Made by a program: the position numbers and the translations under genes | The notes under the pieces: model-generated | Seen by the model: the letters and a program-made list of their open reading frames with translations, nothing else | What the model was told of the DNA's origin: nothing | Databases searched by the model: none | Source of the DNA: an uncultured Flavobacteriales bacterium | GTDB lineage: Bacteria; Bacteroidota; Bacteroidia; Flavobacteriales_E; Vicingaceae | Reading direction: 5' to 3' | DNA: 64,000 bases | Assembly: GCA_937901255.1 (NCBI GenBank) | Contig: CALCHN010000048.1 | Coordinates: 4,657 to 68,656, forward strand | Part shown: in pieces, positions 57,401 through 64,000 of the stretch | Position numbering within the stretch: position 1 is the first letter of the stretch | Layout: each line of letters opens with the position of its first letter

Positions 57401-58247
57401 ACTATTCAAAGGTAAAGTAAGTGTGACTAATGGTGATTTTTCATTCAGTTTTGTAGTTCCTAAAGATATTTCTTACACCTATGGAATTGGAAAGGTCAGT
57501 TATTATACTGAAAACAATTTTGAGGATGGACACGGCTATTTTGATGGTTTTTATATTGGAGGAATGGCTGATAGTATTGCTGCCGATAACCAAGGTCCTG
57601 ATTTGGAATTATACATGAATGATGACAATTTTATTAGTGGAGGAATGACAGATGAAAACCCAAGTTTATTAGCTTTTGTTGAGGATATTCATGGTATAAA
57701 CATGGTTGGAAATGGTATTGGACATGATATTATTGCTATTTTAGACGATAAAACAGAACAACCTTTTGTTCTTAATGATTTTTATGAAGCAGACTTAAAC
57801 AGCTATCAAAAAGGTACTATTCGTTTTCCTTTTAAAGATTTAGAAGAAGGAAGACACAAACTAACATTAAAAATTTGGGATGTTTACAACAACTCATCAG
57901 AAGCTACCATAGAATTTGTTGTGGTTAAATCTAAGGACTTAGTATTAGATAAAGTATATAACTACCCCAACCCATTTACAACTTACACCGAGTTTTGGTT
58001 TGAGCATAATCAACCCGGAAAACCTATGTATGCACAAGTACAAATTTTTACCATTACTGGAAAATTAATTCAAACTTTAGAACAAAATATTTTAAATGAA
58101 GGCTATCGCTCTTCTTCTATAACCTGGGATGGATTAGATGCTTTTGGCGACCAAATAGGAAGGGGTGTTTATGTGTATAAACTTAGGGTTAGAGCAGAAA
58201 ACATGTCCGTTGCAGAAAAAATTCAAAAACTGGTAATCCTACGGTAA
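54429..58247 (+). CDS. porU: Type IX secretion sortase PorU (C25 gingipain-fold)
   Basis: This 1272-residue surface sortase cleaves the C-terminal signal from T9SS cargo and transfers it to the anionic lipopolysaccharide. It has a signal peptide of about 22 residues, an N-terminal beta region, and then a C25 peptidase domain at about 545-910. The domain includes L-L-L-F-G-D-G-S-Y-D, catalytic His786 in Y-T-G-H-G-G-E-V-G-W, and Cys820 in A-T-C-E-F-S-R-F. Beta-sandwich modules follow. A type A C-terminal domain lies at about 1175-1272 (N-Y-P-N-P-F, then G-R-G-V-Y-V-Y-K). It is directly followed by porV, its known partner. Confidence 0.95.
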   Translation: MFYKKTLSTALSLLLPLCFIAGNVIVENTISWDSNVKQNTEFTTQKNNSKWLPSFNNMDFIAEKDYLAIYFDKILLNQERLININIININYEPISFEEIQNMYGFDYLPNDIELKFFNGIEKKVNYGFYNFKPIIYDKNSGTYKKVVSYKFELITEKPTITQKNKNLTLNSVLETGDWYKIGVTKDGVFKLTYDFLKDLGLDVDNINPANIKVYGNGGKMLPLLNSDYRPDDLQQNAIIVAGENDGIFDKGDYVLFYGQSPNTWELNTVSNRFNHKNNLFSDTSFYFLTASNTGQPSKRITSQASLSGANINVTSFNDFTYHEKDLVNLIKSGQEWYGEVFDIRTNYNFSFNAPNLDINTPVQVEVFTAARSSSNSTFTINTNSNSFNVFCSFVYLNNYNSPFASTGSNSTSFIATNNIINIGITYNRPNSLSTGWLNKIELNYRRNLSMIGNQLFFRDINSVAVGNIASFNISNAGTITKIWDVSDPFNIKEINYTLSGGSASFSVATDSLREFVALTNNYETQITPLGKVENQNLHGITQADMVIVSHPIFLSQAGQVADFHNDEGLNVIIVTPQQIYNEFSSGSQDIVAIRDFIRMLYNRATVPTDLPKYLLLFGDGSYDNKNRLTSNTNFIPTFQSVNSTNPLGTESYVSDDFYGMLDPTEGVWSTPELMDIAIGRLPVKSQQEANNVVNKILNYNTTTTLDDWRNDIVFVGDDEDGNLHMKDANKIADTVVTHYKAYNVNKILIDAYKQVATPGGNRYPEVNDELDKAVNNGSLIINYTGHGGEVGWAHERILTVPMINNWENQRGLPLFITATCEFSRFDDPSRTSAGELILLNKKGGIALLTTVRTVFSGPNFALNKTLFDIIFTKNNIEDKTLGEIFTETKNLTNGGTNNRNFTLLGDPALKLAYPNHEVITTKLNNINVSSIDTIKALQKVTIEGYVQNRSGQKLTNFNGIIKPTVFDKAKTITTLQNDGGSAFQFNLQTSKLFKGKVSVTNGDFSFSFVVPKDISYTYGIGKVSYYTENNFEDGHGYFDGFYIGGMADSIAADNQGPDLELYMNDDNFISGGMTDENPSLLAFVEDIHGINMVGNGIGHDIIAILDDKTEQPFVLNDFYEADLNSYQKGTIRFPFKDLEEGRHKLTLKIWDVYNNSSEATIEFVVVKSKDLVLDKVYNYPNPFTTYTEFWFEHNQPGKPMYAQVQIFTITGKLIQTLEQNILNEGYRSSSITWDGLDAFGDQIGRGVYVYKLRVRAENMSVAEKIQKLVILR

Positions 58248-58321
58248 TTTTTCTTCACAATAACTATTAACTTTATTCGTTAAGTGTAACTAATTATTAT
58301 AAATCTAACAATATATATAGT

Positions 58322-58329
58322 TATATTTG
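58322..58329 (+). promoter_or_regulatory. -7 promoter element before porV
   Basis: TATATTTG matches TAnnTTTG and lies 24 bases before the porV ATG, suggesting porV can be transcribed apart from porU. Confidence 0.45.
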
Positions 58330-58352
58330 CCATCCTATTTTTTAAAAATTAA

Positions 58353-59567
58353 ATGAAGAAAATTATTTTAAGTTTACTGATTGTATCATTTTATTCTACA
58401 ATTAAAGCACAAGAGAAGAAAAGTATTCTCCAACTAAATACAATTACAACAGCAGTGCCTTTTTTATTAATTGCACCCGACTCAAGACATGGAGCACTTG
58501 GTGATGCAGGTGTAGCCTCTTCTCCTGATGCAAATTCTATGCACTGGAATGGTTCTAAAATGGCTTTTATAGAAAAAGAAATGGGTATTTCCATTTCGTA
58601 CACTCCTTGGTTAAGAGACTTAGTGCCAGACATCAACTTATCTTATGTTAGTATCTACAAAAAAATTGGCGATGGAGACCATGCAATCGGTTCTTCATTA
58701 AGGTTTTTCTCTTTAGGAGATATTAAATTTACTGATGAAAGAGGAAATCCCATTGGAGATTTTACTCCCAACGAATGGGCTTGGGATATTGGTTACAGTA
58801 GAAAATTAAGCGATAGGTTTTCTGCTGGTATTGCTGGTAGATACATTTATTCTAACCTTACAGGAGGTATTGATGTTGCTGGTGCTAACACAAAAGCTGG
58901 AACTTCCTTTGCTGCAGATGTTTCTGCATTTTATACCAACCCGGATGCCGTTTTATTTGATCAAGATGTTATTTTTAATGCTGGATTAAATATCTCTAAT
59001 ATTGGAGCTAAAATTTCTTATACTGATGATGCCATCAAAGATTTTATCCCAATCAACTTGAGATTAGGGCAATCATTAACTTTTGTGATGGATGACTATA
59101 ACTCTATTACCATTTTAACTGATGTAAATAAATTGTTAGTTCCTACTCCACCAGAGTATGCTACAGATGATTCGGGAAGACCAATTATTGACCCTACAAC
59201 TGGAGAACAAGAAATTGAATCAGGTAAAAACCCTGACGTACCTGTAGTTACAGGAATTTTTCAATCTTTTAATGATGCACCCGGAGGATTTGGCGAAGAA
59301 ATGAGAGAAATTAATATTTCTGCTGGCTTAGAATATTGGTACAACAAGCAATTTGCTGCACGTTTTGGTTATTTCCACGAACATTCTACAAAAGGAAATA
59401 GAAAATTCTTTACCGCTGGTGCCGGACTTAAACTAAGTGTGTTTAGTATAGATTTCTCTTACTTATTTTCTACTGTTGCCAGAAATCCTCTTGCAAATAC
59501 AATTCGTTTTTCATTACGTTTTGATTTTGATGATTTTAAATCTCAAAATGACACCCCAACTAATTAA
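58353..59567 (+). CDS. porV: Type IX secretion outer-membrane shuttle PorV (LptO)
   Basis: This 404-residue protein has a 20-residue signal peptide (ends I-K-A-Q). The family start is A-V-P-F-L-L-I-A-P-D-S-R-H-G-A-L-G-D-A-G-V-A, followed by M-H-W-N-G-S-K-M-A-F and F-A-A-D-V-S-A-F-Y. It forms a FadL-like 14-strand outer-membrane barrel that binds cargo C-terminal domains as they leave the translocon and delivers them to PorU. It ends in an F-R-F-D-F-D-D-F strand plus a short tail. It is 105 bases after porU and 14 bases before ispF. Confidence 0.95.
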   Translation: MKKIILSLLIVSFYSTIKAQEKKSILQLNTITTAVPFLLIAPDSRHGALGDAGVASSPDANSMHWNGSKMAFIEKEMGISISYTPWLRDLVPDINLSYVSIYKKIGDGDHAIGSSLRFFSLGDIKFTDERGNPIGDFTPNEWAWDIGYSRKLSDRFSAGIAGRYIYSNLTGGIDVAGANTKAGTSFAADVSAFYTNPDAVLFDQDVIFNAGLNISNIGAKISYTDDAIKDFIPINLRLGQSLTFVMDDYNSITILTDVNKLLVPTPPEYATDDSGRPIIDPTTGEQEIESGKNPDVPVVTGIFQSFNDAPGGFGEEMREINISAGLEYWYNKQFAARFGYFHEHSTKGNRKFFTAGAGLKLSVFSIDFSYLFSTVARNPLANTIRFSLRFDFDDFKSQNDTPTN

Positions 59568-59581
59568 TAAAATAAAGTAAA

Positions 59582-60061
59582 ATGAAAATACGAGTAGGAT
59601 TTGGTTTTGATGTTCATCAATTAGAAGAAGGAAAAGATTTTTGGCTTGGTGGCATAAAAATTCCTCATACCAAAGGAGCTGTAGGTCATTCTGATGCTGA
59701 TGTACTTATTCACACCATTTGCGATGCTCTTTTAGGTGCTGCCAATTTAAGAGATATTGGTTTTCATTTTCCCCCAACAGATAATAAATACAAAGGAATT
59801 GATAGTAAAATTCTTTTAAAAGAGGTAGTAAAATTAATTACCGACAAAGAATTTTCTATTGGTAATATTGATGCCACTATTGCTTTACAACAGCCTAAAA
59901 TCAATCCTTTTATCCCAGAAATTAAAAACACCCTTTGTCCTATTCTTAATATTAACGAAGAAGATTTATCCATTAAAGCAACAACTACCGAAAAATTAGG
60001 CTTTGAAGGCAGGGAAGAAGGTGTTTCTGCATATGCTGTTGTGCTTATTCAAAAATCATAA
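59582..60061 (+). CDS. ispF: 2-C-methyl-D-erythritol 2,4-cyclodiphosphate synthase
   Basis: This 159-residue zinc enzyme is the fifth step of the MEP isoprenoid pathway. It begins R-V-G-F-G-F-D-V-H-Q-L, with metal-binding Asp and His in F-D-V-H. The motif G-H-S-D-A-D-V-L-I-H-T-I-C-D-A-L-L-G-A-A-N-L-R-D-I-G-F-H-F-P lies at about 33-62, and T-T-T-E-K-L-G-F near 135. The length is standard. It is 14 bases after porV and 6 bases before murB. dxs, from the same pathway, is at 29963-31897. Confidence 0.97.
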   Translation: MKIRVGFGFDVHQLEEGKDFWLGGIKIPHTKGAVGHSDADVLIHTICDALLGAANLRDIGFHFPPTDNKYKGIDSKILLKEVVKLITDKEFSIGNIDATIALQQPKINPFIPEIKNTLCPILNINEEDLSIKATTTEKLGFEGREEGVSAYAVVLIQKS

Positions 60062-60067
60062 TAGTTT

Positions 60068-61075
60068 ATGTCTTTACAAGAAAATATTTCATTACTTCCC
60101 CACAATACTTTTGGTATAGATGTAAAAACAAAAAAACTAGCTACTATTAATAGTGTTGATGAACTCAAAAACACCTTAAGCAATAACCTTCTACCTTTAT
60201 ATATACTTGGCGGAGGAAGCAATATTCTCTTTACCAAAGATTTTGATGGACTAATCCTAAAAAATGAACTGAAAGGCATACAGGTCATCAACGAAAATGA
60301 CAATGAAGTCTATTTAAAAGTAGCTTCGGGCGAAGTGTGGCACGAGTTTGTTTGCTTTTGTATTGAAAACAACTATTGTGGAATTGAAAACCTATCTTTA
60401 ATTCCTGGAAGTGTTGGAGCTTCTCCCATGCAAAATATTGGCGCTTACGGAGTAGAAGTAAAAGATTTTATTACCGAAGTGGAAGCCTTACATTTAAAAT
60501 CATTAAAAACCACTCATTTTTCTACTAACGATTGCGAGTTTGATTACCGAAGCAGCATTTTTAAAACCAAAGAAAAAGGCAATTATTTTATTACAGCTGT
60601 AACGTTTAGATTAAATAAGCAGCCTAACATCAATACTAGTTACGGAGCTATCCAATCAGAATTGGAAGCAATGGGAATTAATAATCCTACCATAAAAGAT
60701 GTTAGTAAAGCGGTAATCAACATCCGACAAAGTAAATTGCCCGACCCTAAAGAAATTGGTAATGCCGGAAGTTTTTTCAAAAATCCTTCTGTTAGTAATG
60801 AAAAAGCTGAACAACTGAAAAAAGACTTTCCTGAAATACCCAACTACCCACAAAACAACGGAACTACCAAAATTGCCGCAGGTTGGCTAATAGAGCAATG
60901 TGACTACAAAGGAAAGACTTTTGGAAATTATGGCGTACACAAAAAACAAGCATTAGTGTTGGTCAATTATAGCAACGCTAAAGGACAAGAAATTTACAAT
61001 TTGTCTTCTGAGATTATTAATGCTGTAAACACTAAATTCGGTATTAAACTGGAAAGAGAAGTAAACGTGCTTTAA
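60068..61075 (+). CDS. murB: UDP-N-acetylenolpyruvoylglucosamine reductase
   Basis: This 335-residue FAD enzyme reduces UDP-GlcNAc-enolpyruvate to UDP-MurNAc in peptidoglycan synthesis. The FAD-binding motifs are G-G-G-S-N-I-L-F (about 47-54) and I-P-G-S-V-G-A-S-P-M-Q-N-I-G-A-Y-G. The C-terminal domain holds N-A-G-S-F-F-K-N-P with the catalytic serine, and A-A-G-W-L-I-E. The length and Y-R insert fit the type I (E. coli-like) form. Its stop overlaps the convergent lipoprotein gene by 4 bases. Confidence 0.97.
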   Translation: MSLQENISLLPHNTFGIDVKTKKLATINSVDELKNTLSNNLLPLYILGGGSNILFTKDFDGLILKNELKGIQVINENDNEVYLKVASGEVWHEFVCFCIENNYCGIENLSLIPGSVGASPMQNIGAYGVEVKDFITEVEALHLKSLKTTHFSTNDCEFDYRSSIFKTKEKGNYFITAVTFRLNKQPNINTSYGAIQSELEAMGINNPTIKDVSKAVINIRQSKLPDPKEIGNAGSFFKNPSVSNEKAEQLKKDFPEIPNYPQNNGTTKIAAGWLIEQCDYKGKTFGNYGVHKKQALVLVNYSNAKGQEIYNLSSEIINAVNTKFGIKLEREVNVL

Positions 61076-61650
61076 GATTTATTCTTCTTTTCAAACTCTT
61101 CTACAATTTCATCGAGCGATTTTCCTTGTAATTTAATAGACTCTTTAGCACTTTCAGCTAAAGGGTGATCAGGATATTTATCTATAAATTCTTGGTAATA
61201 CATTTTGGCATTTTCATCTTCATTAAGCATATCTCCAACAATAGTTGCTTTATAAAACAGTGCTAAAGGAGCTCTTTCATGGTCAGGGTCTCTTTCTAAC
61301 AACCCATTAAGATGTTTTATAGCCAAATGCGGTTTGTTTATTGCTTTTGCCAATTCTCCTGCTCTAAACTGGTACTCTTTAGAGATGCTTTCAAAACTAT
61401 GATATCTTAAAAAATCTTCATAAGCCAACAGTAATTTTTCTGCAACTTCTCTATGAACACCTGTAGTATCATTCGCCAAAATCAACGAATAATTATCAAT
61501 TAAAGCAATTCTTTCTTCAAGAGTATCCACTATGGTGTCTTTTACTTCTTCGTTTTTTTCAATAACAATATCTTGGTCTGAAGAACCTGAACAAGCTACA
61601 AAAACGCCCAATAAGGCAACACTTGTAAAAATTAATGCTTTTTTTATCAT
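61072..61650 (-). CDS. TPR-like lipoprotein
   Basis: This 192-residue lipoprotein has a lipobox (L-G-V-F-V-A-C, Cys20), an acidic linker, and a helical part at about 70-175 resembling tetratricopeptide repeats. Visible are Y-Q-F-R-A-G-E-L-A-K-A, P-H-L-A-I-K-H-L-N-G-L-L-E, and A-K-M-Y-Y-Q-E-F-I-D-K-Y-P-D-H-P-L-A. The repeats suggest a protein-binding role in the periplasm, as in YbgF/BamD-like proteins, but no specific partner can be named. The ATG overlaps the def stop by 4 bases, so it is translationally coupled to peptide deformylase. Confidence 0.8.
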   Translation of the reverse strand: MIKKALIFTSVALLGVFVACSGSSDQDIVIEKNEEVKDTIVDTLEERIALIDNYSLILANDTTGVHREVAEKLLLAYEDFLRYHSFESISKEYQFRAGELAKAINKPHLAIKHLNGLLERDPDHERAPLALFYKATIVGDMLNEDENAKMYYQEFIDKYPDHPLAESAKESIKLQGKSLDEIVEEFEKKNKS

Positions 61651-62225
61651 AATGATTTATTTTTTAATAATGGAAATTTCATTCTATAACCCACTTTAAT
61701 TTCACCTTTTACAATGGCATTTAGTCGGCTTTTAATTAATTGCTTTCTTAATGGATTAATTTTATCGATAAACAATATACCTTCAATATGGTCGTACTCG
61801 TGCTGTACCACTCTTGCTCCTAATCCATCTAATTTTTCTTCCACCAATTCAAATTTTTCATTGTAATATTCAATAGTCAGTTCAGGTTTTCTGGAAACTT
61901 CTTCTCTAATTCCAGGAATACTTAAACAACCTTCTTCAAATTTCCATTCCTTACCTTTTTCTTCAATAATAATTGGATTGATGAATACGCGTTTAAAGCC
62001 TTCTAATTCAGGAGCTTCTCCATCTTCATTAAAGCCTGCTGCATCAACAATAAACAAACGAATAGGTAACCCTATTTGTGGAGCTGCCAAACCAACACCT
62101 TTTGAGTGATACATGGTTTCAAACATATCAGCAATAAGTTGTTTTAGGTCAGGATAGTTAGCATCTATCTCTTCGGTTTCTTTTCTCAAAACCGGATCTC
62201 CGTAAGCTACAATTGGTAATATCAT
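61647..62225 (-). CDS. def: Peptide deformylase
   Basis: This 192-residue metalloenzyme removes the N-formyl group from new proteins. All three signature motifs are present: G-V-G-L-A-A-P-Q-I-G (about 45-54), E-G-C-L-S-I-P-G with the metal-binding Cys (about 110-117), and H-E-Y-D-H-I-E-G with the two His ligands and catalytic Glu. The length is normal for type 1. It is the first gene of a leftward pair with the TPR lipoprotein. Confidence 0.97.
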   Translation of the reverse strand: MILPIVAYGDPVLRKETEEIDANYPDLKQLIADMFETMYHSKGVGLAAPQIGLPIRLFIVDAAGFNEDGEAPELEGFKRVFINPIIIEEKGKEWKFEEGCLSIPGIREEVSRKPELTIEYYNEKFELVEEKLDGLGARVVQHEYDHIEGILFIDKINPLRKQLIKSRLNAIVKGEIKVGYRMKFPLLKNKSL

Positions 62226-62271
62226 AAAACAAAATTAGCATTTTTTTTTGTTTCTTTGTCAACGATTAATT

Positions 62272-62396
62272 AGAGGCTGTCTGTAAAGTCCAACTTCTTC
62301 GTTATTCTTGTTTTAAAAACCAGTCATTTACAAAAGTAAACTCCTGATTTTCAAAACTTCGAAAGCCTCGAATTTAAACCTTACAGGTCAGCCTCT
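62272..62396 (-). repeat. Inverted-repeat element B, copy 2 (MITE-like)
   Basis: This 125-base copy has terminal inverted repeats AGAGGCTGTCTGTAAAG and, reading inward from the other end, AGAGGCTGACCTGTAAG. In reverse orientation it matches 5924-6045. Shared parts include CGAGGCTTTCGAA, AATCAGGAGTTTAC, GTAAATGA and AACGAAG. The central hairpin is kept, although loop bases differ (TTTT against TAAA). No ORF is present. Confidence 0.78.
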
Positions 62397-62461
62397 CGAC
62401 TTTATAAACAAATACTAATTTATTTATTTTTTTAAATCTTCCATAACAAAATGAAACAACC

Positions 62462-62567
62462 ATGAGTAAAGTTTTTTCACACAGGAAAATGATTAAATAA
62501 CTCTCCCCCTTGCCCCCTCTCTTTAAAGAGAGGGGGAGGTTATCGCAAGATAACTTGGGGGTGAGTC
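62462..62567 (+). repeat. Interspersed repeat A, copy 2
   Basis: This 106-base copy is in reverse orientation to 655-762, with about ten differences. It retains the CTCTCTTTAAAGAGAG and GTTATCGCAAGATAAC palindromes and a 12-codon open stretch equal to the ccoQ tail except for two residues. It lies 26 bases before the apbE ATG. Confidence 0.8.
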
Positions 62568-62593
62568 AAAAAAAAAATAAAAACATAAACAAA

Positions 62594-63592
62594 ATGAGAC
62601 ACTTAATATTTACACTTACTTTTTTATCTTTTATTGCTTGTAATACAAGTCCTAAAAAAAAAGCTCCTAACGAGGTAAAAGGTTATGCCCAAGGTACAAC
62701 CTACCAAATTTTATACATAGATGACAGAAATTTTCAACGCTCGGTAGATTCTATTTTAATTGCCATAGATAATTCGCTATCTACCTACAACAAACGTTCT
62801 ATCATCACTAATTTTAATCAGGCAGATAGTACATTAGAAGTTGATGCTTATTTTATTGATGTTTTTAATATGGCTAAAGAGGTTTACACAAGAACAGGAG
62901 GTGCTTTTAATCCGACTGTTACGCATTTAGTAAATGCTTGGGGGTTTGGCTTTAAAAACACCGAAAAGACAGATAGTGCAACTATTGATAGCTTATTGCA
63001 ATTCACCAATTTTGATTTAATTACGATTGAAAACAATATCGCCATTAAGCAAAATAAAAATTTGATGTTAGACTTTAATGCTATAGCTCAAGGTTATACT
63101 GTTGATGTACTTGCTGATTTTTTTGATGATAAAAATGTAAAAAATTACATGATAGAAGTTGGTGGAGAAATTATTGCCAAAGGAAAAAATGCAGCAAAGA
63201 AACCTTGGCGAATAGGCATAGATAAACCCATGGAAAATCAGGAAGAAAGAATATTAGAAGCCGTTATTAAGTTAGAAAATGCTGCATTGGCTACATCTGG
63301 CAATTACAGAAAGTTTTATGAAAAAGATGGGGTAAAATATTCTCATACCATTAACCCAAAAACCGGTTATCCTGTGAGACATACTTTATTAAGTGCTACT
63401 GTTGTTACTGCTAATTGTGCTTTAGCAGATGCCTATGCTACTGCTTTTATGGTTGTTGGACTAGAAAAAAGTAAAGAAATTTTAAAAACCAACCCAACAT
63501 TAGAGGCTTTGCTTATTTATGCTAATGAAGATGGTTCCTTAAGCTCCTACTCCACTCCAAAACTTGCTGAAGCTATTGAAGTTGTTGAGTAA
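62594..63592 (+). CDS. apbE: FAD:protein FMN transferase (ApbE) lipoprotein
   Basis: This 332-residue periplasmic lipoprotein has a lipobox with Cys16 (L-S-F-I-A-C). The body has the ApbE fold: G-Y-A-Q-G-T-T-Y, I-D-N-S-L-S-T-Y, F-N-P-T-V, L-D-F-N-A-I-A-Q-G-Y-T-V-D, E-V-G-G-E-I-I-A-K-G, S-G-N-Y-R-K-F and H-T-I-N-P-K-T-G-Y-P-V, then D-A-Y-A-T-A-F near the end. ApbE attaches FMN to Thr of NqrB/NqrC/RnfG-type proteins. The ATG at 62594 is correct; an upstream frame extension runs through repeat A. Its flavinylated target is not in the window. Confidence 0.95.
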   Translation: MRHLIFTLTFLSFIACNTSPKKKAPNEVKGYAQGTTYQILYIDDRNFQRSVDSILIAIDNSLSTYNKRSIITNFNQADSTLEVDAYFIDVFNMAKEVYTRTGGAFNPTVTHLVNAWGFGFKNTEKTDSATIDSLLQFTNFDLITIENNIAIKQNKNLMLDFNAIAQGYTVDVLADFFDDKNVKNYMIEVGGEIIAKGKNAAKKPWRIGIDKPMENQEERILEAVIKLENAALATSGNYRKFYEKDGVKYSHTINPKTGYPVRHTLLSATVVTANCALADAYATAFMVVGLEKSKEILKTNPTLEALLIYANEDGSLSSYSTPKLAEAIEVVE

Positions 63593-63604
63593 ATAAGTTG
63601 TCAA

Positions 63605-64000
63605 TTATTTGCTATTTCTGATTTTATTAAACACATCCCAAACCACTACGCCAACACTTACAGAAATATTTAAAGAATGTTTGGTGCCATATTGCGGAAT
63701 TTCAACTACTTCATCCACTTCATTAATTACTTCTTGCTCTACACCAAGTACTTCATTTCCGAATATTAATGCTAATGGCTCATCTTTGCTGCATTTAAAA
63801 TCATTCAGCATGGTGCTGTTTTCTGTCTGCTCAATAGCAATAAGTTTATAGTTCAAGTTTTTTAACTCATTAATGGCTTCAATAGTGGTACTAAAATATT
63901 TCCATTCAACGGTTTCTGTTGCTCCTAAAGCAGTTTTTTGTATCTCTCTGTGAGGTGGCTGAGCGGTAATACCACATAAATAAATGGCTTTAATTAAAAA
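63605..64000 (-). CDS. SpoU/TrmH-family RNA methyltransferase (partial, N-terminus outside window)
   Basis: 132 codons are visible and the frame stays open to the right edge. It has C-G-I-T-A-Q-P-P-H-R-E-I and A-L-G-A at the window edge, then the SPOUT knot motifs A-L-I-F-G-N-E-V-L-G-V-E, I-P-Q-Y-G-T-K-H-S-L-N-I-S-V-S-V-G-V-V-V-W. The family 2'-O-methylates ribose in tRNA or rRNA using SAM. An internal TTG at 63856 is not the start, because conserved sequence continues upstream. It is convergent with apbE, 12 bases apart. Confidence 0.92.
   Translation of the reverse strand, partial: FLIKAIYLCGITAQPPHREIQKTALGATETVEWKYFSTTIEAINELKNLNYKLIAIEQTENSTMLNDFKCSKDEPLALIFGNEVLGVEQEVINEVDEVVEIPQYGTKHSLNISVSVGVVVWDVFNKIRNSK

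Larger units (their letters stand above)
62226..62593. other. 368-base intergenic region holding two repeat elements
   Basis: This spacer between the divergent def and apbE genes is largely filled by element B copy 2 (62272-62396) and repeat A copy 2 (62462-62567). The only coding trace is the 12-codon M-S-K-V-F-S-H-R-K-M-I-K stretch inside repeat A. Any promoter for apbE lies within or after repeat A. Confidence 0.7.

Noticed and set aside
62510..62593. Upstream extension of apbE to a start at 62510
   Set aside because: It runs through repeat A palindromes. The lipoprotein signal begins cleanly at ATG 62594.
63605..63856. 83-residue complete gene starting at 63856
   Set aside because: The codon is an internal TTG. 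Conserved SpoU sequence continues upstream to the window edge, so the gene is partial.

Overview
The window is about 33% G+C by eye. It is a piece of a Bacteroidota chromosome, most likely of the Flavobacteriales. The evidence is type IX secretion/gliding genes (gldJ, a porP/sprF homologue, porU, porV), a fused ccoN-ccoO oxidase gene, the rpmG-DUF4295-ftsY block, TAnnTTTG promoter elements, PKD proteins with type B (CHU_C-like) C-termini, and many secreted proteins whose signal peptides end in A-Q. I found no rRNA, tRNA, CRISPR array, transposase or phage gene. Most of the window is ordinary core chromosome. The unusual content lies in small repeats, control sites and a few gene pairs.

Layout. 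0-5.8 kb: cbb3 oxidase operon read leftward (ccoI, ccoS, ccoNO, ccoQ, ccoP). ccoS and ccoI each carry an FNR-like TGAC-N4-GTCA site about 45 bp before the ATG. 5.9-13.98 kb: an inverted-repeat element, an ECF sigma factor with a membrane PKD partner, a DUF3078 barrel, an MscS channel, a coiled-coil membrane protein, a TonB-like gene broken by a stop codon, and a DUF4153 membrane protein. 14-23 kb: rpmG, DUF4295, ftsY, a secreted nuclease, an FKBP, a DUF4143-type ATPase behind a palindromic promoter, ferredoxin, LuxC-like reductase and rlmD. 23-26.4 kb: a TonB-dependent receptor and PepSY protein behind a Fur-like palindrome. 26.6-35.2 kb: recJ, a secreted pair, dxs, a second sigma/PKD pair, and purB.

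35.3-43.7 kb: a small coiled-coil protein facing an XRE regulator across two palindromes, a metallo-hydrolase, a fused 2-oxoacid dehydrogenase E1, small conserved proteins, and an LTA-synthase-like enzyme. These are followed by a purine-rich repeat tract, a four-helix-bundle (IVS/S23) gene, a lipid kinase and a SUI1-type factor. 43.7-50.4 kb: a three-gene run of beta-propeller histidine kinase, carboxypeptidase-regulatory-domain protein and AddB-like nuclease. 50.4-61 kb: envelope and secretion block (murF, gldJ, porP/sprF leftward; porU, porV, ispF, murB rightward). 61-64 kb: TPR lipoprotein, def, two repeat elements, apbE and a partial SpoU methyltransferase.

How the genes fit together. The oxidase operon gives microaerobic respiration and appears oxygen-regulated. 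PorU cleaves C-terminal signals of T9SS cargo and PorV shuttles them; GldJ and PorP/SprF belong to the gliding/T9SS machinery. The two PKD proteins carry type B-like C-termini but are inner-membrane anchored and paired with ECF sigma factors, so they may link surface export to transcription. I rate that as the most interesting possible system here. Two short repeat families each occur once near the left end and once together near 62.3-62.6 kb. One copy overlaps the 3' end of ccoQ and encodes its tail.
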